Part shown: in pieces, positions 41,225 to 52,689 of the stretch
Layout of the letters: every line of letters begins with the position of its first letter
How positions within the stretch are numbered: position 1 is the stretch's first letter
DNA from: Pegoplata infirma
Lineage: Eukaryota > Arthropoda > Insecta > Diptera > Anthomyiidae
Assembly: GCA_963921195.1 (NCBI GenBank)
Contig: OY992540.1
Span: 171,771,923-171,835,922, forward strand
Length of the DNA: 64,000 bases
Reading direction: 5' to 3'
Notes under the pieces: model-generated
What the model saw: only the letters and a program-made list of their open reading frames with translations
Told to the model about the DNA's origin: nothing
The model's database searches: none
Made by a program: the position numbers and the translations under genes

Positions 41225-42320
41225 AACGGGCATCCTCTGAGTTGTGATTGAGTGTAAAAAAATACAAGTGAGAGTGTTATTCTCTCACTTGTCTTATTTC
41301 TGGTATAAATCGGTCCAAAATAGTTCCATTTTGAAACAAATTTTTTGAGTAATGTAAAGACTTCTTTCCCCAAATTCAAAACTTAGCAGTTCATTGTTAA
41401 AAAAAAACAGCTAAAATACAAAGTCTACAAGAATGTGGTACCTTATTGAAAGTTAAATCAAAATACACTTACAACACAAGCCTGCTTTATTTTTAGAAAT
41501 ACAGATTTGGTCATATATAATGTATCATGTAAGAACATTTATTTGCACTATCTCAGCGAATAAAAGTCTCAATACAAGTATTTTCAGAAGTCAGTTTTAG
41601 TTCTGGTCACATTTTTTTCGTAAATACCCAGAAAAAACTTCTATTACCAAGTAGTTAACTTATTGTTAGAGCGTTAACTCATCGTCATGTCATTGGAGCT
41701 AACTACATTTTTGCCTTTTGGGGAGTAAAGTCATGCTGATAGTAATTAGAATTATTCATAGTCATTACCAGGTAATGCAAATCGGAAGGAATTTCAAATG
41801 ATATTATAACGGTATTGGCCTATATGAATGACCTATATTGCGAAGCTCAACCGGTACAAACACGAAGTGACACTTCAAAAATATTTGAAATTTCATCGAC
41901 TTTCATAAACACTTGAAAAAATGATCATACTTTTGTTGGTTGCGGTACAATAGCTAAATACCATTATTATGGGAAGGTATCGATTTCCAACGATTTTTTA
42001 TAATCACTGAGCTCGACCGAATCAAAAAGAAATGAAACAATTGAGGAACAAATTTAACCGTTTCGAATCTTAAATTTCCTCCAAAATGCTTAAATATTTT
42101 AAAGGCAGCAAAATCTGAATCAACCAAAAAAATTAACAAAATCTTTTAATATTTTCTTATAAACTTTCTTTGTTTTGCAAAATATATTTTTGCAAACGAG
42201 TTAACAATATACTGTATTTATGTTTCTTTCCACACTGGTACATGCATTAATGTTTTATAAATATTATTTTCTTATTTGAATTTTTTTCTTCATGTCTGTT
42301 TGTATTATTTTTCCTTTCAG
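41225..42320. other. 3' end of the intron before coding exon 2
   Basis: No transposon with clear ends. 41630-41780 contains CCCAGAAAAAACTTCTATTA and CATTACCAGGTAATG, shared with the element at 51466-52270. The final 30 bases are a pyrimidine-rich splice acceptor ending TTTCAG at 42320. Confidence 0.5.
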
Positions 42321-43600
42321 GCAATCACCATCACCACCACCCACGAGATGATGAAACACATTCCATAGCCATGTCAGATACGACAACACCCCGTACGCGA
42401 CACACCTACGTTGATGATGCATATGGTACCAGTTTGCCACCCGATCTATTAGCATTTCCAGCGCGTGTACCACCAACATCACCCTCGATGCAATCATCAC
42501 AGTCAAATATACCCGACCAGGTAATATATGGCATACGGTCGCCTCCCCTAACAAGTCCGGTGTATGCACACATGACACCCCATGGCATTTATGGTACAAC
42601 CACTATTGCGGCAGCAACACCTAATGGATTTATGACACTACAACATCCAAAATCCCGTAATTTAGCACTTATTGCTGCTGCAAATAGCAGACAACAGCAA
42701 TCGCCATTTGTTCCAGCACCAGTTATTTACTCGCCAGCGGCAACGGCTGCGGTAGTCATGAAACAAGGTTATATGACCATACCGCGTAAACCACGAGTAC
42801 CCAGCTGGGCACCCTCCTCTTCAAATACACACTCAACACAGTTGAGTGAATTTCAATCACCCACCTCCCCAAATCCAAGTGAAACTGGTACGGCCACTAC
42901 TGGTGAATTGACGGTAGAGCCGGTTTATGATAATTTGGGATTGAGAACGACCGCTGGCGGTAGCTCGACTCTTAATTTGCATAAGAGTCACCTGCAAGAG
43001 CCACCAGTGCGTTATACAATGCGTGATCGACCGCTGCCGGCAACACCCAGTCTTACATCAGTGAATTCAAATCAAGCGCAACAACAACAACACCAGCAGC
43101 AGCAACAACAGCAGCAACAACAGCAGCACCAGCAGCAACAACAACATCAGCAGCAACAACAACAACAACAGCATTCAATGTATCAACAGCAACCACAGCA
43201 ACAGCAAGCTCCAGCACAGCAACACCACCAACAGCATTCGACAAACATGTCCAACAATGCGAGTAAACTTTACGAACCTTTACACGAGTTAGTTAATCAA
43301 CTAAACCAGACAACGACTTCCGATACCGAACCATTATACGGTACTGCAAGACATCATTCTGGCATGACTATCGTACCCAGCAGCATCAACAATAATACGA
43401 GTGCAAACAATAACACCTCCGCCACCAACTCCCCCTCGAATGGCAACAGCGGCAGCAGTTCAGAGCCAAAATTAACTAAAATACCCCCACGGCCACCACC
43501 AAAACCGAAAAAGAAAATGTCTGTAACAACGTCACGCAGTGGTCATGGCAGCACAAGTCAACTGTTCGATGACGAAGGCGAAGATGGCACCGAAGTTTAG
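42321..43600 (+). CDS. Kekkon-family receptor, coding exon 2: cytoplasmic tail (likely kek5)
   Basis: Continues the frame with two bases completing G543 and codes residues 544-968, all cytoplasmic. After a His run comes MSDTTTPRTRHTYVDDAYG and a conserved block with LLAFPARVPPTSPSMQSSQS and IYGIRSPP. A Gln/His-rich stretch (about residues 795-850; 43075-43245) follows, then Asn/Ser-rich sequence and a Pro-rich, SH3-ligand-like IPPRPPPKPKKK near the end. The last residues DGTEV fit a class I PDZ ligand (T-E-V), a feature known for some Kekkons. Tyrosines in YVDD and VYDN contexts could be docking sites. No internal stop is seen. The CAG/CAA repeats make this part length-variable. Confidence 0.85.
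43075..43245 (+). repeat. CAG/CAA (poly-Gln) repeat in the tail
   Basis: In-frame CAA/CAG run with CAC interruptions coding about 45 Gln with scattered His. The antisense strand gives a Val/Ala frame (43053-43244) that is only a shadow. Confidence 0.95.
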
Positions 43601-44164
43601 CTGATAACGCCAACCACCATCGCATCCACTACCACCATAGGCGGCGGCGCCAACAATGGCATCGTTGTTGTCGTTGGCGTCTTCACTCCTTTTTAGCTTG
43701 TAAAAACATAATGCCTTCCTCGAAAAATCAAATGTAACCGGGTAAAACAAAAAGTAAAAAAAAAAATGCGAAAAATGTAAAGTGACATTAAAAAAACACC
43801 ATCAGTTGTTTTTTTTTCTCTTTTTACTCCTAAGGACATTTTTTTATGTTGAGTTTTTAAATTGCACTTTATATACTACCATTGTAAAATTTGACGACGA
43901 CCACCAGCACCAACCGTTTTATACATTTTAAACCATATACCACTTATACGACACAATACATTCATAATATTGAATCACCTGCAATGTATTTTGTTCTGCA
44001 TTGGTTGGATTTTTCTTTTATACATTTTTAACTCTCTTAAATATATCTTTTTTTTTATATTTTGCCTACCCACATACATTTACAACGTTTTAGCAGAACT
44101 TCGAAAGAATTTGGTTTTTGGAAGATTTTTTTTTTAATTTTGAGACAATAGATTTTCTGAATTT
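43601..44164 (+). other. Probable 3' UTR and downstream DNA of the Kekkon gene
   Basis: Begins right after the TAG stop at 43598-43600. It retains less AT-rich composition to about 43700 (ACCACCATCGCATCCACTAC) and then becomes T-rich. I do not see a convincing AATAAA within 500 bases, so the end of the transcript is unknown. Confidence 0.45.
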
Positions 44165-44938
44165 TCTGAAAATCGGGCATTGTCTTTTATTCCTCTTTAT
44201 TTAGAAATTTAAAAATCGTTAACACAAAAAGCCTAGCTGATCCTGTTTTCGAGTTATTGCTAAATATTAACACTTTTCGACCCCAGAAACCTCCCAGTAA
44301 AATATTCAACTGCTTCCAACAGAGTTTGCTGTCCTGATTTCAAATCGGTCATCCAAGTTTTTTTTAGCACGTACCGTTTTTGAGATATTCGCTGTTAAAA
44401 AGTCAAAAACACATAATAAGCACGTTTTGGGATCCACTGTTACATATTATTATGTTGTTTCTAAAAAATAGGACTTGATATCATATAAAATGGACCTCCA
44501 GATTCCAAAACTGCAATCCAAATTTTTCTAGCATATTCCGTTTTCGATATATTTGCGTTTGAAATATTAGCGTATAAAATTTTCCAAAAGCGAATATCTA
44601 GAAAAATTTTAATAGCATTTTTGGAAGTCATCTCATTTTTCTTGGAAGCAACCAACGCAAGAATATGTAACAGCGAACCCCCGAAAGTGCTAAATTTGAT
44701 TTTTTTTTTACTTTTTAACAGCGAATATCTTAAAAACAGTACGTTCTGGAAAAATTTGTGTGGCAGATTTGGAATTAGGAGAGAAAAAATTATAAGAATC
44801 TGTTGGATGTTTTACTAGTAGGTTTTTGTTGTCGAATAGTGTAATTATTTGGCAATAAGTCGAAAACAGCATCAGCTAGGATTTTTATATTAACGATTTT
44901 TAAAGTTCTTAATAAAGAGAAATGAAATGCCATACCCA
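44165..44938. mobile_element. Foldback-like repeat with inverted arms
   Basis: The arm at about 44190-44282 (TTTAAAAATCGTTAACACAA, GCCTAGCTGATCCTGTTTTC) is mirrored at about 44833-44935 (GAAAACAGCATCAGCTAGGA, TTAACGATTTTTAAAGTTCT). The interior has ATATCTCGAAAA-like motifs (TATATTTGCG, ATATTCGCTG). No transposase and no clear duplication. Confidence 0.6.
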
Positions 44939-46927
44939 ATTTGGGCGTGTATAAAGATCATAAAATTGCCACGGCTTGTCTAAATCAGATGTTACCTTGA
45001 AGTGCGACCACCATAATTTTTTTTTATACGAGGGCTGATCAATAATTCAGCGACTTTTCTAATGAAACAGTTTTTTTTTTGCAAAAAAAAAAAATAATTT
45101 TAGCTCAACAAACTTACAAGGAGCGTCTCCCAGGTGTCACCCTCCGATCTTCATGAAATTTGGATATGTTGTTCGGAACGAAAATTAATTCGAAACTTAT
45201 TTTTTAGTTTAGCGGTCCAAACTCATTTTTGGGGGGTCGATTTGTATGGGGGTAACTTTAACTTTTTTAGTTTTTTTACGAGTTACCCATATTAACTCAA
45301 ACCAAGGGGAAAAAAGTTCCCCCTTGAAGAACTAAACCAACCTCTGAAAAATACCATTTTTTACATGATTTTTTGTGTTTTGTTTAACAAATGCAACCTT
45401 TTTATACTATAAGAGGTTCAAAGTCCTGCATTTGGACCCACAGAATTAGAAAATGTCGTTTTTTCGGTACGCCCCCCCCCCATTTTATTGGCCTGGAATA
45501 TTTGTTATTTTTAAATAATGATAAACTTGTATTTCTTTAGTGCAAAAAGCATAAGAATGCATTTTTTTTCGAGAAGAAATGTGCCCGTCCCCCCAATTAC
45601 CACTACCGACCCCCCCAAAAAAAAAAGAAAACTACTATCTTAAACCCAACTGATCATTTAAAATCGAAACCACGTTGCAAAATGAAATGCCTATGGCATC
45701 AACAATCTCACGCACCTTTACTCTTTTCACTTTTTTCCATTTTTAAAAAAATCCACGAGGTTGCATGTTTTGAACAGCTGTTAAACGCAAAGATAATGAC
45801 GGAACTTGCTTAAAATTTGACAGTAGTCGATTAACAGGTGGTACTTGATGGGAGCATTTCATATAACTACGAGGGAAGTTCGAAAAGTCACGGAATTATT
45901 GATCCGCTATCGTATGTATTTGGTTGGTCTAAGATAAATTTAGCAACAAAAGTCAAAATCTTCGTTCGAGCACTTTTTGCAAAAATCTCGTTAGAATTGC
46001 AAATAAGAACAATTTTCTCAAAAATTAAAAAAAATATCAAAAAACACTTATGACCAAAAATATTTTTCGGAAAAAATGCATTTATATTAGTTATTAAAAA
46101 ATGTCCAATGCAGTATTGAAACGGTCAAAAAAATAAAAGAAAATATGTAATTTTGAATTGCATATTTGCATTTTTAAACACGAATAACACGAAAACGAAA
46201 CAAGCTATAACATTTTAGATGAAAGTTTGGGATTCTACTGGACCATTTTCTCCTAATTTTGAAATTGACGCAATAATATGTAACAGTGGATCCAAATTAA
46301 AGCTAATAAATCTAATTTTTTAAATTTTAAACGTGAATATCTCGAAAACAAAATCCTCTACCCTAAAAAAAATCTTTTAAAATGACAAGAAAAACTAGTT
46401 ATTTTTACTTTTTGCTACCTTCTATTTGAAGAGAATTATTGTAATTTACAAGTTTTTTATCAATAATTTTGTAATTTTACAAGGGTTTTACAATAAAATT
46501 GTTAATTTTCAATTTTTTTTTTTGTGACTTACTAGGTTTTTTGCTACCTCCTATTTTACGAGAAGTTTTAGTAAAAATTACGAGCTTTTTTGTAATTTTA
46601 CAAGCTTTTGACCAATAAAATTGTAAATTTACAACTTTTTTTAGCGCAATAAAGCTCACAAGGAATTCTCGTGAATTTACTAGATTTTTTTTTGTGAAAA
46701 AAATCTTGGAAATTTGTAGAATTACAAAAAAAATTTAAAATTACAAAAAAAATTGTAAAATTACAAAAAAAAAGGTAAATTTCGATCGAAAACCAAGCTT
46801 TTTCCGGTTTGATTTAGATAGTCTTTGATCTCCTAATTTCAAATCTGAAATTATTGCGTTTGTTTAGGTTATAGTTGTGTTTTTAAAATGATAAAATTCG
46901 TGTGTTTGTTTCATTTTTAATCGCAAC
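44939..46927. other. Repeat-rich intergenic DNA without a gene
   Basis: 45110-45300 carries one arm of the family seen at 995-2031 (GTGTCACCCTCCGATCTTCA). 45037-45070 (ACGAGGGCTGATCAATAATT) and 45867-45905 (AAGTCACGGAATTATTGATC, inverted) could be the ends of a dead mariner-like element. 46380-46790 is a palindromic field of TTTTACAAG/AATTGTAAAATTAC motifs. The frames at 45838-46053 and 46477-46659 show no domain. Confidence 0.4.
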
Positions 46928-47145
46928 CCAGCCAGAAATTGCCAACGGTACAAAAAAAAGTGTACTGGCAGAACATTGGCTACACAAAAAATACTACGCT
47001 TTGCAGAAATATCGAATAGCATAAAAAAAAATGTACTGGTAATACACTGGTTATACCAAATATACTACGCTTTGTCGAAATTTCTCATTACATATAGAGT
47101 ACAAAAAAATGTACTGGTAAATCATTGGGTACACAAAAAATACTA

Positions 47146-48334
47146 CACTGAGGGAAAAAATCGTAGTCAAATCAAAAATTTTCATACTCATTTTTAAAAT
47201 CCTCAAATTTTTTAAAAAAATTTTAATAATGAAGTTGAACTTTTTAAAATTTAAAATGTTTCGGCCTCAATTTTAAAATTTTGTTTTTTTGAATTAAGTA
47301 TTCAAGAACTCATTTGCATTTCATGGTATCGCCATGTTAAAAATCGTCATTTTGATTATAAACATTTTAAATATGAGATTTAAACCATTTTAACAATGAC
47401 GCTTTGAAAATAATCAATTATAATTAAAAATTATCGTGGTGTGCCAAAGTTAATAAATAAGTAATTAAATTAAAAGAATAAAAAAAATTGAGTAAAAAGT
47501 GAAGTGTCAAGATAAAATTCAAAACAGTGAAAAGAAAAAAGAAAAAGATTTTAAAGAAGTCGAAAGTTATATGGAGTCCAGGAGGGGATCATCAACTTGA
47601 AATGACCACCAGGAATATGTTCTTTACATTATTGGGTTTCTTTTTCAATACCGTCGCTGCTCTTACGAAAACACCTGTGTGTATTTAACATTTTTTTAAA
47701 GAAACTTAAAGAAAAGCTAAATTGTGAACTTTTGGGTTATTTTTGGCCTATTTCCAAGAGTTATTTTTATAACTTAATGGAGATAGGCTATTGCAATATT
47801 ATTAAAATATTTCCAAAATTTATATTTATATTATTTATATTATATTAAAGCACCACGAAAAGATAAAATTAAACAAATTTGTGGGCATCTTGAAAAATGC
47901 TTGAAAGGGTGGTGTTTTCTTTAAAGCAGCGACGATATACAAATTATATAACACAAATGTACATTTTTAATAATTTTAAAGAAAAATAAAACAAAAATAT
48001 ACAAATGTATAAAAAAAATTGAGTTATTTTATTTCAAAAGAAAATTTTAAGAGATAAGTAATTAAAAAATTATATATTTATAATGGTCAATTTTAAATTA
48101 AACATGACTATCACTTTAATTTGATTATAAACACCTTTGATTTGAACATGAAACATATTCAAATCACAGTTCTTTCATTTCAGTTTTAAAATGTTGTTTA
48201 TTTCTGAAGTCATATTAAAAGTGTCCATGAATATTTTCAAATTGAGAAAAAACAAAGTTTGTTGACTTTTGTCACTGTTTTATTTTCAATATGAGGTTGT
48301 TTTTGCTTGATTTGAGAATTTTTTTTTCTTAGTG
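47146..48334. mobile_element. CACTGAG-ended TA element nested in the 46928 element
   Basis: Starts CACTGAGGGAAAAAATCG and ends TTTTTTTTTCTTAGTG, with TA duplications at 47144-47145 and 48335-48336. Removing it restores AATACTACGCTTTGC, a motif seen twice elsewhere in the host element. It shares the AACAAAGTTTGTTGACTTTT segment with the element at 14497-15605, in opposite orientation. No ORF. Confidence 0.75.
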
Positions 48335-49306
48335 TACGCTTTGCGGAAATAGCGAATAGTATAAAAAAATGTACTGGCAAATATTACTCTTTGTCGAAAT
48401 TTTCTCATTACATACAGAACAAAATAATTTTTTTTAAATTTATTTTTAAAAATTTTATATTAAATAATGCTTCAATGATCATCTTAACATTTAAGAATTG
48501 AGTAATAGAACTGATATATATTATTGGAATTACGTATGTAAAAGAGTCATTGCAGTTTTTTTAGAACTGATATATATTATTGGAATTACGTATGTAAAAG
48601 TTTTTTCAATATGAAATTTTGTAAGAATACATTTAAATTCAACCATGCTTATATTAATTTCAGTACAAACTTCATCAAAATTTTTAACACGATAAAAACC
48701 AATTTCACTTGACGGCATTGGATAATCAAAATAATCAGAAATTTTAAGAAAAATGTTTCTTTTCAAAAATATTTCTTTAGAATGGTAATTAGAACGTTTT
48801 CTTGTAAAAAATCTTTTACAACTACAATATTTCCATTTATCAGTACGTTATCGGGAGAAACAGATGTAATTTAAAAACCGTGAGGATTAACAAACGAAAA
48901 AGTAACGATTGATCCAGACCCTTCTATTACATTTCCCAAAAAATATTTAGTGTGTCTATTGATCTTATTAACTAGTGGAATGTTATTTAAGTGTCAGAAT
49001 GAAAAATATACAGTTTTCTTTGAATTTGGGCAAAGGGATTGTTTTTCAATTCGCTGGGAAAGTATTCACTTTATATTAAAAAAATAAAAATTTCAATAAG
49101 ACAGAAATATGGTACAAATGTTACCTTAAATTGACAAGAGTACCTCGAGGTTGCTTTTAGGTGTTTGACTCTCCACTTTGTTTTTAAATCAAACTAATAT
49201 ATACACCAAGAATTATTCAATGTGATTGCGATGAATTAAGTTTGTTTTCTTGACACTTTAAAAACACTTTGCCACTTTGAATTTTATAGAATAAAAACTA
49301 ATCATG

Positions 49307-49492
49307 TGCCAGTATAGTATTTATTGTTTTTACCACGGTTTGCCAACATTGGCTAGAACCGTGGGCACACGTACAACTGGCGTTATCATTTATATATTTT
49401 GCCAGTACAATATTTTTTGTTTTGCCCACGGTTTACCAACATTGGCTAGAACCGTGGGCACACGTACAACTGGCGTTATCATTTAGATGTTG
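49307..49492. repeat. 93-bp tandem duplication with strong hairpins
   Basis: Two near-identical units with GGCTAGAACCGTGGGCACAC and GTACAACTGGCGTTATCATT. Each has an 8-bp stem CCACGGTT/AACCGTGG and an inner GCCAA/TTGGC stem, and outer GCCAGT/ACTGGC sequences also pair. Confidence 0.85.
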
Positions 49493-49594
49493 GGCCAATA
49501 CGGTATTCGTTGAAAAACAGATATTTTGCCAACGTTTGTTGTCCCGGTTTCAACGCTTTGCCAATGTAGGCCCCACCGTATTTTTCTGCCTGGG

Positions 49595-51465
49595 AAGTAA
49601 TTAAATGCCTGGACGTATGGAAAAAATTTAGAGAACTGATTTGGAATCAGCAGGCAAAACCTTTTAAAAAAAAAAACCTTCTATTTGTTGAGCAGTGTTA
49701 TCAAGCGATTTTCTTGAATTTTGGATATGTTTAGAGCAAAAATTCTTTAGATAAGTGTTTTTTTAGATTCATAATTTTATTTTTAGGGGAAAATGGGGGC
49801 AAAAATTAAGACTTTATTTTTTTATTTCCTTGTAACACTAAAAAAAACTGGTAAAACACCTGGTAAAATGTCTTGTAATCCCATGCCACCAATATTTAAC
49901 AATTCTCCTGGTTTTTTAACTAAAAATCTTATACTTTGCTCAAACGAGAAATACAGTTTTATTGGTAGTTTTACAATTTTTTTTTGAAAATTTCGTGGTT
50001 TGAAAACAATCTTTTTACCAATAACATTGTATATTTGCAATTTTTTACCAAAATTATTACAAGGAAAATTATTTTACGAGACTAGCCTCGTAAAATCGGA
50101 AGATTTTTAGGTAATTTTACAAGTTTTTCTTTTTTTTTTTTTGAGTGTAGTGTTTAATGGGATGTTAGAAAATCTTTAATTCAGATTTACAAAATTATTC
50201 TTTCGAAGCTCTGTTAACAAAGTCAGATATAAAAATGCTTGACAAGCACCAAAAAAAAATATAAATTTACAATACCAATGTAAAAGTTTTTATTTTTTTT
50301 GGATGTTTTTGTGGATGTGGGTAGAAAACAACACAAAACTCTGCTAATGGAAAAACCTCACCGTTTTGTTTTATTTTATTTTTTTTATACTAAATATTTT
50401 TGTCGTACTCGCGCTGTATCTCGACGTTATGTGTTGGAAAATATTTTATATTTGTTTTTTTTTTTGTTATTTTCATAATTTTCCGAATTGTTTTATCTTT
50501 AGTTTTATGTACTTTTCATACCTAACTAACGACACACACACATGCATAAATACTTTTTTATATGTGTGCATTTATAATTTTGAACATTCACAAAAAAAAA
50601 ACTACCGTTTTATATTATGATTTCACCAAGGGAAATTGAGTGTAAAAGTTATTAAAGTTTTCTTTGTTTTAAATAAATTGCACTCACTACAAACGATTCA
50701 TTATCAGGAATAAATATAGAGAGTGTTTTTAATATATTTTTTTTTAAATGTAATTTTAAATTGCATATTATTGTGTGTTTTACTAACGACGAGTTTAATT
50801 TACTTTTCACTGGAAAAATTGCTAAACATTTTTAAGGGAATTTGATTATTAGAATGCGATATAGATGGAAATTTTTTATTCCGTTATAACTTTTTTTTAG
50901 CATTTTCAAATGAATTTTAATTTACTTTTTATTTTCTGCGAAATTTGATTTTATGTATTATTATATTTTAATATACCAAATGATTTTATTAATTTTTTCA
51001 CAAATTCTGTAAGCGATTTTCCAGAACTTGACAATTTTTTTTTAAAAATTTTAAATAATTGCAAAGGGTTTTGAATTTTTTGCAATTAATTATTTTTTTT
51101 TCCAAAATCTATAAGCAATTTTTCAAAACTTGACAAATTTTTTTAGGAAAAATTTTTCAAAAAGTTTAGTTCTTGCAAAGGGTTTTAAAACCTTAGATAA
51201 GTAAATGTTTTTTTGTTGTCCCACTGTGTAAATTACATGATCTTTCGGGTTGGTTCAATAATAGCCGTGCTAGGATCTGGTCACGTTAAGGTCCCTATCA
51301 AAAGAAGTTAATATCTGAGACCAGTCCCTTGTAACTATAGAATAGTTTAAAACCAGTCACAGGACCGGTTCTATTCCCCACAAAGTGGTTACAAATTTTG
51401 AATTGGATTTAGTGGATTTTCGTTAAAAAAAAATGTTGCCGCTTTAGCTAAGTTACCCAGTAAAA
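49595..51465. other. AT-rich intergenic DNA, no gene seen
   Basis: 49830-50150 looks like a small element with CACTAAAAAAAACTGG at the left and TTTTTTGAGTG at the right, with TTTTACAAG/GGTAAAA motifs inside. The 84-codon frame at 50366-50620 is Phe/Tyr-rich and shows no domain. The rest is T-rich with short repeats (GCAAAGGGTTTTGAA twice near 51061 and 51175). Confidence 0.4.
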
Positions 51466-52270
51466 ACTTCCATTACCAAAGTAATGAGCTTTGAGATGTA
51501 ACATCAAAGCAGTTTCTGATGAAACCCTTATTATTTTAACATGGCTATGTATTTGACACTCGATTGCACACGCAAAGAAGAAATATGATTGAGACAACTA
51601 TAATTTAAGAGCGTCATATTATGATTGAAAATTGTATTATATTATGTTTATATATATAGTCCTAAATTATAATTTACCAATTATGAAGGATCAAAGCATG
51701 ATTGCTGCAGCAATGTTATGGTTGCTACAAAAAAATTATGATAAGATTTCCAATCATAATATGACGCTCTTTAATTATGGTTATCACAATCAATTTTCTT
51801 CTCTGTAGTGCACGGTATGCAAGTTAGAAATGAGGCAATTTTAAAAAACACATAGTCAGCATATCACTCATTTACCTGAATAGTGGCATAACTCTAAATG
51901 CCATTTGATTTGACAGAAAACGAACTTAAAGTTTACTGTTAAAACTGGGGTTCTATTGAAAAAGGCCGGTACATAGAAAATGTAAAATGTGTTCTCTTCT
52001 TAATTGGTGAGTTTAAAGGATATTAATATTTGACACAACATAAAGCATGATATAATAAATACTTCTGTATCAATTACTCAAAAATCAGGTTTTTTTAATT
52101 ATGACACTTTACAAGTAAATGAGCGATATGTAGTTTTCATTACTCGTCATATATGAACTTAAGTTAGTCCACATTGACAGTGAGGAATCATTACCAGGTA
52201 ATCCGGCAGGTAATGATGACTAATTACCAGGTAAGTTATTAAGTAATGAGGCTCATTACCAAGTTTTTCC
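51466..52270. mobile_element. Inverted-repeat element with a nested MITE
   Basis: The left end CCCAGTAAAAACTTCCATTA and right end CATTACCAAGTTTTTCCTG are roughly complementary, with more ATTACC/GGTAAT motifs inside both arms. It also resembles sequence at 41630-41780. The 240-bp MITE at 51570-51809 sits inside. Ends are approximate. Confidence 0.5.
51570..51809. mobile_element. 240-bp MITE, AGAAGAAA ends, 4-bp duplication
   Basis: Starts ACGCAAAGAAGAAATATGAT and ends ATCAATTTTCTTCTCTGTAGT, with GCAC on both sides (51566-51569, 51810-51813). Inner arms GAGCGTCATATTATGATTG and CAATCATAATATGACGCTC are perfect inverted repeats. Confidence 0.8.
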
Positions 52271-52689
52271 TGAAAAGTTTATCTTTTTTATTGCCACACA
52301 CTTGGGAAAAGGAATTTTCAATCAAGTTTTTTTTTTCAATTTTCATTAAAACAATACAAATTTAAAAATTAGTTATGTAATTATTCGACTTTTTAATTGA
52401 GCAATGAAAAAGATTCAATTCTAGTTCGAGGCCATTTATTTTTGCATGTTATTATTTACTGCACTAAGTACTTATGTTAACTTTACCTTGTATTTTTGGA
52501 AATACTCATAGAGTTTCTGTTTTCAAAAATTTTCTGTTTTCAAAAAGTTTCTAATAATCATGGTCGAATTGACGATCGTTTCAGGAATTTTCCAATTACT
52601 TCCCATCATCAGAATTCTTTAGAAAATTGTGCTAATACTGTAATAACTAGGGATCTGATTTCCATGCAAATTAGACTTGCATTTTTTTT

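Larger units (their letters stand above)
46928..49594. mobile_element. 2.7-kb inverted-repeat element with internal hairpins and a nested TA element
   Basis: The left end CCAGCCAGAAATTGCCAACG and right end CGTATTTTTCTGCCTGG are inverted repeats. Near the left, TGTACTGG...TACACAAAAAATACTACGC repeats about every 65 bp (46965-47145). Near the right, a 93-bp unit occurs twice (starts 49307 and 49400), each with a strong hairpin CCACGGTT...AACCGTGG enclosing GCCAACATTGGC. The element at 47146-48334 is nested. No transposase ORF and no certain target duplication. Confidence 0.55.
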
